64,000 nt of DNA from positions 10,396,001 to 10,460,000 of the forward strand of contig OZ021729.1 of NCBI GenBank assembly GCA_963978545.1. The letters run 5' to 3'. The notes under the pieces are model-generated. The model saw nothing but the letters and a program-made list of their open reading frames with translations, made no database searches and was not told where the DNA came from. Positions 48,001 to 56,540 of the stretch are shown one piece after another. A program made the translations under genes and the position numbers. Position 1 is the first letter of the stretch. Each line of letters starts with the position of its first letter. The DNA comes from Linyphia triangularis. Taxonomy: Eukaryota; Arthropoda; Arachnida; Araneae; Linyphiidae.

Positions 48001-48765
48001 AAATAAGTGGGCAGGTAATTTATTTTTCAGTGATGATTCAATTGCTTTGATACTTTCTTAAAATATTCTTGACAGCGAGCAGAACAAAGGGTTGTTAACT
48101 GAAGGTTTATTTTTTGATAAAAAGCAAGTATTAAAAGCATACAGCATTTTTTCACAGCAGTAAAAAAAAGCATACATTTTATGTCCCGGATAATTTATTT
48201 CTAGTGTTGTTGTTTGGAAATACAAAAGACTTTTTTAAACGAAAATTTGTATATTTAACCATTCGAAAGAATATTGAAAATTGGTAAAATTTAGAGTTTT
48301 TCTGACGTATGTATTTTCTCATAAATAACTCAAAATTAGGTTTGAACCACAACTAGCTTAAATGAGTTAGGTTTAATAAATAAAAAATATGAACAGATAC
48401 TCGATTATGCCTATGCGTATACTATGCTATCACCAGTTTTGAGGCGATATTGCCGTAACCATATACCGTTCAATTCCATGGTCAATCAACATAATTTTTA
48501 TTAGTCGAAAAGCTATCCTATGCCATTGTGGTGCCAATCATATTAGTTTGGAAAGTGGATCTTGCAAGTTACTAGCTGAGACATTAACCAATGCAACTAC
48601 AATAAAAATATCAATCGAAAATATATTCCAAAAAGAAATAAACACCATACCTTTGACGGAGGCCTTTATTTTTTTACCGTCCTCTTCGCATTCATCTTCC
48701 TGAGCTGTGACATATTGATGGAATAATGCACAGACCACCACAAGAGTGAGTAGTACCTTAATCAT
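39025..48765 (-). CDS. SP4: small secreted four-cysteine protein, five exons
   Basis: Minus-strand exons are 48765-48651, 47601-47558, 41860-41810, 41660-41604 and 39132-39025. They give 375 bases, or 124 residues, with phases 1, 0, 0, 0. The signal peptide (MIKVLLTLVVVCALF core) ends near TAQ. Mature landmarks are DEC in exon 1, EVAC in exon 2, LGRFQW opening exon 3, EELKAW opening exon 4, and in exon 5 Cys, IEKVEG, then Cys 19 residues later. The tail is hydrophobic and ends FAR. An in-frame ATG 42 bases further upstream (at 48,807) could add 14 residues before the signal peptide; the downstream ATG is preferred because SP2 and SP3 lack the upstream one. The TATA box of the sister genes is mutated here. 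The closest relative is SP5. Function unknown. Confidence 0.88.
39587..40387. mobile_element. hAT-type MITE (801 bp), SP4 intron 4
   Basis: Ends TAGAGGTTGGCGATATATCG and, inverted, TAGAGGTCGGAAATATCGAT are flanked by the perfect 8-base duplication ATCACGCT (39,579-39,586 and 40,388-40,395). TATCGATA-type words recur at least eight times in the outer 200 bases of each side. The matching SP2 and SP3 introns are empty at ATCACGCT. No transposase. Confidence 0.93.
40965..41553. repeat. 49-bp minisatellite, 12 copies, beside SP4 exon 4
   Basis: The unit starts CATTTTATGATTTATTGC and includes ACACAGTTTAATGATGGAAG. The period is 49 bases, except one unit of 50. Divergence is tiny, so the expansion is recent. 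It ends 50 bases from the exon 4 splice donor at 41,604. The word occurs once at the matching places of SP5 (near 58,665) and, in part, SP3 (32,120). Confidence 0.96.
41945..42603. mobile_element. MITE-B copy 4, SP4 intron 2
   Basis: Full-length palindromic 660-bp MITE, with GAGAGGCGACTGC ends. Confidence 0.9.
42935..43396 (+). mobile_element. pogo/Tigger-type element (462 bp), SP4 intron 2
   Basis: Inverted ends CAGTAGAGCCTTGATTAACCG and, inverted, CAGTAGAGCCTCGATTAACCG are flanked by TA. This end style and TA duplication fit the pogo/Tigger branch of the Tc1/mariner superfamily. A plus-strand open stretch (43,048-43,335) ending NDLLFIWEIFDV loosely recalls the tail of such transposases, so it may be an internally deleted copy. 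Confidence 0.85.
43438..43781. mobile_element. hAT-like MITE (344 bp) with 5-bp duplication
   Basis: Ends CAGGGGTCTATGCAG and, inverted, CAGGGGTCTATCCAG are flanked by CTGAC (43,433-43,437 and 43,782-43,786). The matching introns of SP2, SP3 and SP5 are empty. Internal words TTCACAAAATTCCA repeat four or five times near the left end. Confidence 0.85.
44247..44883. mobile_element. TTAA-flanked palindromic MITE (637 bp), SP4 intron 2
   Basis: Flanked by TTAA (44,243-44,246 and 44,884-44,887). The arms begin near GGTACCCAAAAATTTATAA and pair inward through AAAATGATACCTCATTTG. SP3 (34,318) and SP5 (59,650) show the empty TTAA site. Confidence 0.82.
45065..46540. other. Unassigned 1.5-kb insertion, SP4 intron 2
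   Basis: Relative to SP5 (59,725-59,745) this block is extra: words AATTCAGCAACACGGCGAA and GCCGCGAATG flank it. It is A+T-rich inside, with G-rich strings near both ends (AGTGGGGGGATG at 45,090; TTGGGGGACGGGTCACCCC at 46,501). No clear terminal repeats or coding sequence were found. Confidence 0.45.
46905..47000. repeat. AATAACTGTTATTT minisatellite, SP4 intron 2
   Basis: About five units of the 18-19 bp word, partly degenerate. Confidence 0.85.
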
Positions 48766-48849
48766 CTTGAGAGAATTTCCTGGTGCCTTAACTGCTGATA
48801 CGAACATTGTGGAGGGATGCTCTTATGTTCCTTTAAAATACTATCGTGA

Positions 48850-48857
48850 TTTTTAGG
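48850..48857 (-). promoter_or_regulatory. Mutated TATA box of SP4
   Basis: CCTAAAAA at the place where SP2, SP3 and SP5 have TATAAAAA. The surrounding promoter words are still conserved. Confidence 0.6.
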
Positions 48858-49124
48858 CTGGAATATCCTTTGAATGGTGTCATGCATTGCAATGAATCAA
48901 GTCAAGGAAGTTATTTTTGTCCGGCAATTGAAAGGGCATAAAAACTCTTCATCCACAAAATGTTTTCAGTATTGAAGTAATCAAGGACACGAACCATGCT
49001 TCTGTGGGATCAGACTGATCAAATACAGTTTGTTATGTGAGGGCTACGCCTTTCACATGGAAATGAATTGATTGTTCTATTTTTGGGATACTGGTTAATA
49101 ATGCTATTTTTCCTTTCGCTTGTG

Positions 49125-49675
49125 TAATCCTTTATTTTTACTTTGAATTACCCATATGTGTGCATAGAGTAGAAAAAGTGTAGTATTCGGTCCAAAAAAA
49201 AAAGAAGAAAAAAGACGTTTTGGAACATCCTGATTTAAAAAAAGTGATCTAGAAAAAATTTCTCTTTGTTTGTGTGTGTGTATGTCTGTGATCAGCATAA
49301 CTCCCGAACAAATTGACCTACGATGTTCAAATTTTGTGTGTGGGTTGGTTAGGGCACATAGACCTACCATTAAGATTTTCATCAAAATCGCACATGGCCC
49401 ATGAGGTAGCTGCCATTGAAAAAATCATGTTTTTCAATGATTGCTAAAAAAGCTCTAACGATTTTGATCAAAATTGCTGTGGTAATCCCTCTTAAGGTGT
49501 TCTAAACATCCCCACCTACGAAATTTTCGTTAAAACGTTTTAATGGAGTAAAAAGTTGAAAAACGAATGCCTTTAATACAGAGTTTTCTTTCCTTGAGCA
49601 TACCTCATCAACAATCGCTTTTTCTTCTCTCCTCAGTTTCACATATAAGAAAGGATAATATAAGAATAATTGATA

Positions 49676-49724
<49 letters not shown>

Positions 49725-49870
49725 TCCACATTACAATTATTGCAAAAAATATCGCAAAACTGGCCATCTTTTCTAAACGAATGATTAAAATATAGAAACG
49801 GTAAATGACACAAATCCACGTCAGTATTATAGTGTAATTGAAAGTTGTGCGATGTTACATACCCATACTT
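49125..49870. repeat. Dispersed repeat E/F copy 2, upstream of SP4
   Basis: Matches 1,560-2,310 through both halves. A poly(T) run of about 39 bases has expanded at 49,679-49,717. Confidence 0.75.
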
Positions 49871-50537
49871 TTAGTTTCAATTACCTACAGTAGCTCCCAA
49901 GTTTTCGTACACTTACAAGTTTCAATAAAATACTACATTCTCCCTTTCGAAAATTAATATTTCAGAATCGGATTTTTTAATTAATATCTCTAATTTCATC
50001 TTAATAAAACTACATAAAATATTTTTAATGCATAATAAAATTTTTCTTTAGAAAAATCCTTGACCTGAAAGTTACACAAACAATATCTCACAAAAGTCTT
50101 CGTGCACTTACATTTTTTTTTTTTTTTTTTTTTTTTTTACATATTAGATTTTATTGTAATATTTTGATCATTTAGTAATTCACAGGATATCTTTTAGCAT
50201 TCACAACTTTCTTGTGGGCATAAATTTTACTTTTTTTTCCCTTAGTAATTCTTCGATCATTACTATGTTTAGTTGGCTTTTCGTTTTAATGTCGCATCTT
50301 ACTTTGTCCTCCAATTATCTCTAAATCTGTTCTTTTGAGTTCAAATCTGTTGACTGAGGTACAGTTTTTAGATTTTGTGGGTAATTATAGAGTCCATAGA
50401 GGTAATCGTTGAATGCTGTGTTTTATGTAATACCCAAATTTTAGATTGACAAATTTAATTTATCATTCAAAATATTCAAATAGAGTTCATGATTCATTAT
50501 TCCATCACTAAACACCAATTTATCAAGTCCTAATGCT

Positions 50538-51186
50538 ACGGGCCGTTTTGCCCAGTCGGGAGAATATCGTTCTCGTAACTAGAAGGTTGCGAGTTCGGGC
50601 CTGGGACCGACTAAAGACCTCCGTGTTTGTTAATGGTGACTGGAGCACGTTAAATCAGTCGTGGTTGCAAAGTCCTCCAAGTTCCCATACGAATCAATAC
50701 CTCTAGGGATGGCAAAGCCAAGTCTTCTGTTAGAATCTTCTCTAACCCTTTGCACTCCAGGCCTTTTTCGCGCGGAGGAATCAGCAACTCGAGACATTTT
50801 AGGTTCGGCTGGTGTTTTGGATTTGCTTCATAGAAACTAAACACAGTTATTGGCCTTGCATAGAATTTCCGCATCACACCCAATGGTCCTCTTGTGGTTT
50901 GGCATCCAATCGTGTGGCGCCTGAGAGGCGCCACTGGAGTGCAGAGGGCTAAATTAAGATGTTCCACATACTGTCGGTAATGCTGCCATCTACCGGGTAG
51001 CTACTGAAAAGAGGTAGAAATGAACTCTTCGGTGGCTATAGGTAGACTTGCTCACTCCCTCTCGCGAGTGTGCGCTTACATCCTGTGCAGTACTGCCCAC
51101 TACCGATCTGTACGGGATATGGGGTTGGTACAAAATGCTTAAGCAAAGGTTCCTTGATCTCCGTAGTCCTTGATAAGAAGAACATG
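50538..51186 (+). mobile_element. SINE family 1 copy 2, carrying a piggyBac MITE
   Basis: Flanked by a perfect 13-base duplication AAGTCCTAATGCT (50,525-50,537 and 51,187-51,199). Same tRNA-like A and B boxes as the copy at 26,761, but without the 16-base duplication. A 203-bp piggyBac-like element sits inside at 50,746-50,948. Confidence 0.93.
50746..50948. mobile_element. piggyBac-like MITE (203 bp) at a CTAA target
   Basis: Ends CCCTTTGCACTCCAG and, inverted, CCCTCTGCACTCCAG. It is flanked by CTAA on both sides, not TTAA. The empty site in the other SINE copy (GCCTCTAAATTAAG near 26,989) shows CTAA was the original target. It is about as long as the copy at 22,896 and clearly homologous. 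Confidence 0.92.
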
Positions 51187-51495
51187 AAGTCCTAATGCTG
51201 GCAAGCACCCATACACAAGGACACTTCCACTGTCTTGCTTTATTGTTCCAACTAAGTTTAAGGGATTAGGTTAATCTTTTTTCTTCCCCACACAATTGTG
51301 CGCCCATCAAAACCAAAAATGTTACATTTGTTTTCATCTTCAAAGAAGACATGATTCCATTACGTTTCTGGCTTATTTATCGTTGCCTTTGTAAAGGAAA
51401 TGGCGAAACTTTCTATTTTTAGCATTTACGAAATTTTGTCTTCGGGCAAAACACCCAACTTTCAAACAGTTTCAATTGATATTTTTTTATCCTAC

Positions 51496-51914
51496 CAGAG
51501 TTCCCACTGTCATTGAAAGTCATTAAAAGTGCTTAATTTTTTTTAATTGGTTTTCAAGGCCTTGAAAGTACTTGAAAATGCTTACAGGTGCTTAAAAGTC
51601 CTTGAAAATGCTTAGAGGTCCTTAAAAGTCCTTAATTTTTGCTGCTGCTGTGTGCCCAACTGCAAAATTTATAAGAATACTAGTCAAACTTGCTATCCCT
51701 GCTTATCCGCACCATATCAGAATTCTCTGACATATTTGTATTACGCGTGCGCAAACTTGTAACTTTTTTGGTAGAAAATACTTTATTAAAAATTTATACA
51801 TAGACATGACGCCTGAAAACAAATTTTCAAAGGTCCTTAAAAAACATTATTTAGGTTCTTAAAGGTCATTGAAAAGTCAGTGATTTTCATTCTGCGATTT
51901 GAGTGGGAACCCTG
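51496..51914. mobile_element. hAT-like MITE (419 bp) with 5-bp duplication
   Basis: Ends CAGAGTTCCCACTGTC and, inverted, CAGGGTTCCCACTC are flanked by CCTAC (51,491-51,495 and 51,915-51,919). An inner array of CCTTAAAAGT / CTTGAAAATG words with a period of about 20-22 bases lies near 51,550-51,635. It splits the Tc1 relic. Confidence 0.87.
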
Positions 51915-52149
51915 CCTACATTCTGAAGAAACTTTTATAGTCTACAAAAGTGGATTTTTCTCAAATTTTCTTTCGATAAATCCCTTTTCACGTTCTGATA
52001 ACTGTGATGGGCTCTCTTGGCTGGTTTTGGATTCTATTTTCTTGTTTAAAACGTTTTATTATTACATACAGTTAATGGAATAAATTTAATATATTAGCCA
52101 TGCATGGAATACATTTACTTCTATTACGATGAAATATGATCCATTATAG

Positions 52150-52562
52150 AGTGTTCTTTGTTGATTCTTTACTATTCACATTTTTGCTTAGCTCAACCCA
52201 CAATTTTATTCTCAGTCCTCGGCAATCCATATTTTTTGTCCACCCAACGGCATCTGACAAGTGCTTCATTTTCCCAGCGTTAAGCCGGATTTACACGCTA
52301 CCAGTCAAGGTTCCAGATTAGATCGCCAGTCAGTGACGTCATATGACGTCACCAGGCTACTGGTTCCAGTAAATCAAACATTTTCTATTTACTGGCGTCG
52401 GCGACTCCGTTCAACCAATCACATGCGCTCTCCCGTGATCACCGATAGATAGCGCAGCGGTCGCTTAGCTGACGTCACAGAACTGGCGATCTAAACTGGA
52501 GGCCCGACTGGCAGCGTGTAAATCCGGCTTTAAGCAGTCAATCCAGTTGTTTATCTATACGG
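52150..52562. mobile_element. MITE-D copy 4, partial, with nested MITE
   Basis: Right part of MITE-D, ending CAGTCAATCCAGTTGTTTATC. It is interrupted at its internal GCGTTAAGC by a 241-bp palindromic MITE. Confidence 0.75.
52286..52530. mobile_element. TTAA-flanked GC-rich palindromic MITE with CRE words
   Basis: Inverted ends GCCGGATTTACACGCTACC and GCCGGATTTACACGCTGCC are flanked by TTAA. The unoccupied word GCGTTAAGCAGTC is known from MITE-D copies 1-3. Three perfect TGACGTCA octamers occur at 52,334, 52,344 and 52,470. G+C content is far above the surroundings. No coding sequence. Confidence 0.85.
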
Positions 52563-52564
52563 AT

Positions 52565-53208
52565 GGTAAGCCGTCGCCAGTTATCTGAATCGTCTGCAAC
52601 CTTCTTAATTGAAAATTAAATAGCAATATGTTACCAAATAAAAAATAATTATCATTATTTGGCAAGTTATGGCATATTTGGCAATCGGATTTAGTTCAAC
52701 TTATTCAAAGTCGATTTTTGACCAGTTTCGGTCATTTTTGCCACGGCAGACCAGTGGATCCGTAATCTACTAACTTTTCTCCACATTCTGCAAAAAATTT
52801 GGAATGATGTTTGATGGAGCACCTAAACTAACATTGGCCTCTTAGACTGTTAGTAATAAAAAAAAATAGAAATTAATAAAAATTCACTTAGTTAAATTTA
52901 TTTATTGCTATTCATTTATTTCTTCATTGTAAATCTTTATCACATATTTGGCAATTGGATTTAGTTCAACTTAATCAAAGTCGATTTTTGACCAGTTTCG
53001 GTCATTTTTGCCACGGCAGACCAGTAGATCCGTAATCTACTAACTTTTCACCACATTCTGCAAAAAATTTGGAATGGTGTTTGATGGAGTACCTAAACTG
53101 ACAGTGGCCTCTTAGACTGCTAGTAATAAAAAAATAGAAATGAATAAAAATTCACTTAGTTAAATTTATTTATTGCTGTTCATTTATTTCTTCATTGTAA
53201 ATCTTTAT
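52565..53208. repeat. Partial MITE-B with a 270-bp tandem duplication
   Basis: The right half of MITE-B starts at about 52,565. The stretch from ATATTTGGCAA (52,674) through the following A+T-rich flank is repeated from 52,944, an offset of 270 bases, ending near 53,208. The duplication includes non-MITE flank, so it arose after insertion. Confidence 0.8.
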
Positions 53209-54392
53209 AACATTTTATGCACTATCCTCCTGTTGGCAAATTTTAGCAACTAATGTATTTTTAAATTACCCATATGTATACATTAGGGTGGTTCTAAAAT
53301 AAATAATTTTGTATTTTTGAAACGCTTGAGGTGAAAAAAGTTGTTACACATCTTCATAAGAAAAACTGTGAAAATTTTTTTGAAAAAAATTAATATCTTC
53401 CGATCGCGCTTTCACCTCAAAGTTGGGGAAAAAAATACAAAAAATAACTATTTTTCCTGAATTTTTAAAAATTTCTAAACGTTATATATTTCAAAGGCAA
53501 TAGTTTGCAATGTGTAGTGAAAGGGTGGTATAACTCAAGAAAGCATTATTTTATGCATTTTTAAAGCATATAGTAATAATTAAATATACTCCAACGTAAA
53601 AATTTTTGTAAAAAAATAATGATTTTTCTGTAAAATGGGTACAAACGTTATTTCTTGCATTTTTTTTTTTTTTTTTAAACATGGTTTTATTCATTTGGTT
53701 CGCTTTTTTCTCGAGATTTCTATTCCAGTGATGCACTTTGAAGGAAACTTTAGTAGAAAAGTTGGGCGTTATGGATTTTTTTTTTTTTTTTAAAGGTGTT
53801 GTCCTAACTTTGGGCGTCAGCGCCACCCACTTTTTGTCTTGTGTCTCTACACAAGCGTTCCACAGCCTGTGAGTGACAAGGAAACAAGTCGAAGTCTGAT
53901 TTCAGTGGTGTTCCCAGTAGCACAGAAACGCTAGCCAATTTCGCCTGACATAGGTCTGAATCCATATAGATATAGGCCATTGTGACATTGTGAGGCCTGA
54001 ATGACATAGGCCATTGTGAATCGGGCTTTGGAAACAATATTAGCCAATCTCGCCCAATTCTGGATAAAATATAGAAGAGTTTTTGAAACGTCGATGCGCA
54101 GTTTTAAACTTGGGATATTGTATTTTTCAGAAACAAAACTATGTGGTGGTTTTGATATGTTCGTTTATGAAAAAAAATCGTGTATTTTGGAACTATGCTC
54201 GGCCAAACTAACCAATCTTCCCTTGTTTAATGCAATACAGCTGTGCTACCTCGGATGCGCCAGTCTTTACTAACAAATTTTCGTTTGTTACTTTCCAGTC
54301 CTATTACAAGCGTTCCAATTAATTATGTCCACGTAATAAGTGGCTATAAAGTTAAGTTTGGTTGCCTTGAATTTAATGATTGTCTTTCGCTA

Positions 54393-54630
54393 TACTAAAC
54401 TCCAACTTAACTTGACATCACTAGACGATAGATCTTCACCTTGCTCATAGGCAATTAATCCATTTTAGCGGAGTGAAGACATAATTCTCGCCAAACCTTA
54501 TAGTCTTTTGTTCTCTACTGGGTTGTGGTTTGGCGAGCATACGCTTTTACGCCACCAAAATGTATAAAATGCCTATGAGCACTGTGACGATCTACCGTCT
54601 AGTGATGTCAAGTTAAGTTGAAGTTAAGTA
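54393..54630. mobile_element. MITE-A copy 2 (238 bp)
   Basis: Palindromic TACTAAACTCCAACTTAAC ends, flanked by TA. This copy is more diverged than copies 1 and 3 (GATCTTCACCTTGC, shortened GACATCACTAGACG). It lies inside the decayed transposase-like gene. Confidence 0.9.
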
Positions 54631-54966
54631 TAGAAAAGTTTTCAGGATTTCTTAACCCGACGACCCAGTTCTCTTACATCTTTCTTTTCGTACAAAACGA
54701 TTGCCAAAATCAAATTTTTTGGGTGAGGGAAGGAATCATTTCGTTCAGTAACCGAGTTTAAAACTTCCAGTAAATATTTAGGGAGGTATCGAGACAATCG
54801 AATTGCCTCATATATGATCCTAGGTCCTTCAGAAAATTAACTTTATTTTTTATTCGAAATCAATTTGGCATGTAACAATTTAAAATAAAGAATACTACTT
54901 GCTTGAGTTCATGCGATGGTTTACATTCACTCGCATATAATCTAAGTACTCTGTTTTCTGTTGTTA

Positions 54967-55207
54967 TACTAAACTTCAACTTAACTAGACATCACTTAGA
55001 CGATAGATCGTCACAGTGCTCATAGGTATTTAATCCAGTTTGGCGGCGTGAAAGCATAATGTTCGCCAAACCACAACCCTATAGAGAACAAAAGGCTCTA
55101 AGGTTTGGCGAGAATTATGTCTTCACTCCGCCAAAATGGATTAAATACCTATGAGCACTGTGACGATCTATCGTCTAAGTGATGTCTAGTTAAGTTGAAG
55201 GTTAGTA
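54967..55207. mobile_element. MITE-A copy 3 (241 bp)
   Basis: Near-identical to copy 1 over 241 bases, and flanked by TA. It interrupts the transposase-like pseudogene between its SHSRRW and LRLY blocks. Confidence 0.92.
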
Positions 55208-56384
55208 TAGCCATCTTCTGGAGTGTGAAATGGGATTGGGTTTGCGAGCTGCCAAGTCACAGGCTTGATCTAATCACTGCAAATATATCAAGAAGATATA
55301 ACTGATCTGTGCTCAGTACTTTCATCTCAACTTGAGTAATTGAACATTCAACACGTAAAAAATCAGTCGGGGGAAATTTTTCACTGTTCTTCAATTTTTT
55401 ATCTATGTTCCCAGTGAAAAATGTTGATCCTGTTGTAGTACTATCTACGTGTTTAAATAGGCGTTTGAATGGTAGTTCCTTGAAGTATTAGGAGGCATAC
55501 ATCCCAATGTGGGGGTCTCCCAATCTGCAATTTGATCTGTCAGATTATTTCCCGCCAGTATTAATGGCAGTCCCAATCACAGCCATGTGCGCTATAATCC
55601 AATGTTCTACGTTTCTGTATTCAAGTAAGTCAATTAAGTTTATGGTCAAGTAAGTTTATGAGCTTCAAAAGAAGAGAAGGCACCACGAGAAAGGCCACCC
55701 AGATTGAAACCCGCCAAAACCTAGTTTTTTTATCAATGTTTCTTAAGGTTATGCGCGAACGGTTATTAACGAATAATTACTAATTTGAATTTTTTCCAAG
55801 TTATATCTACTTCATTCCACAGAATACAAACTAATGTGCGTCGATAATTTAGTGATTGGTGTATTCTACAAATTGATGGAAAAATGGTATTTTTTGTATT
55901 TATTCAAACCTTTGAAGTGAATTCTTGAAGTAAATAAAACAATTTTAACAAAATATATGCGAGAAATAACGTTAGTTTCCATTTTAGAGAAAAATCCTTT
56001 AAAAAAAAAAAAAAAATTAATTTTGAATCTTTTTAATTATTAATATATGTTTTCAAAATGTATAGAATAGTGTAGAAAATCAGTTGAAAAATAAATTATA
56101 TCCAATAATCTCTGTATTATATATATTACTGGCTGTGGTAATGATGACTCACCCATTGAAATTTGAAAGAGGAATGTAATCGTGTTGAATTATTTTGAAT
56201 ACACATTTGTATGTTTTGAATGCAGATCAGTTAAATAATATTTTTAAATTCATTTATGCTAAGTGCTAATTAATTATAATGTAATTTATGTTGCGTTATT
56301 TCTTTGAATACTTTTTTTAGCTTGAAGTATATGAAATGCATTTTATACGAAGACACATAAATACAAAATTAATCTGAAAAAATA

Positions 56385-56390
56385 TTTATT
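56385..56390 (-). promoter_or_regulatory. SP5 polyadenylation signal AATAAA
   Basis: Minus-strand AATAAA, 151 bases past the SP5 stop, in the conserved 3' flank. Confidence 0.7.
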
Positions 56391-56540
56391 TACTTATAGA
56401 AAAAGTGTTTTAAGGTTATTTACATATAGTCATATTATCCCTACATATTTCCTTGATAAGAATATTTTCTACATTTGAATGAATTTTTACATCCGATCTA
56501 GGTCTTTAACTTCCAAATCTTCTGTTTATTGGGAGAATTT

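Larger units (their letters stand above)
49887..52075 (-). pseudogene. Tc1-like transposase relic, split by a SINE and a hAT MITE
   Basis: Minus-strand translation in several frames gives a Tc1 transposase in order. A helix-turn-helix-like part is near 52,010-51,940 (LSEREKGFIERKFEKNP). ARRQNFVNAKNRKFRHF lies near 51,470-51,400, then WNHVFFEDENKCNIFGFDG near 51,350-51,290 (second catalytic Asp region). LKTVPQSTDLNSKEQI lies near 50,380-50,330 (catalytic Glu region). Frameshifts and stops are many. A SINE (50,538-51,186) and a hAT-like MITE (51,496-51,914) interrupt it. A probable 3' end word, CTACAGTAGCTCCCAAG, lies at 49,884; the other end is lost. Confidence 0.85.
53800..55700 (-). pseudogene. 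Decayed transposase-like protein gene, split by MITE-A copies
   Basis: Minus-strand translation, with many frameshifts, gives blocks in a consistent order. KELPFKRLFKHVDSTTTG and LSTDQLYLLDI lie near 55,500-55,290. CDLAARKPNPISHSRRW is near 55,265-55,215, and after the MITE-A gap LRLYASECKPSHELKQVVFF is near 54,950-54,890. ERNDSFPHPKNLILAIV and KKDVRELGRR lie near 54,750-54,660, and SDFDLFPCHSQAVERL near 53,900-53,850. From memory, these motifs resemble a widespread uncharacterised arthropod protein family with motifs SHSRW and PCHTQAVER, often linked to transposons. No intact frame remains. MITE-A copies at 54,967 and 54,393 split it. Confidence 0.65.

Noticed and set aside
48538..48807. An 89-residue secreted protein read straight through
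   Set aside because: Only the first part is coding. The frame runs past a good GT donor into intron 1 of SP4; the spliced model matches the other gene copies. The same applies at 62,359-62,595.
53270..53830. An element starting TTAGGGTGGTTC
   Set aside because: The left end looks like a known MITE style, but I could not find a matching right end or a target duplication.
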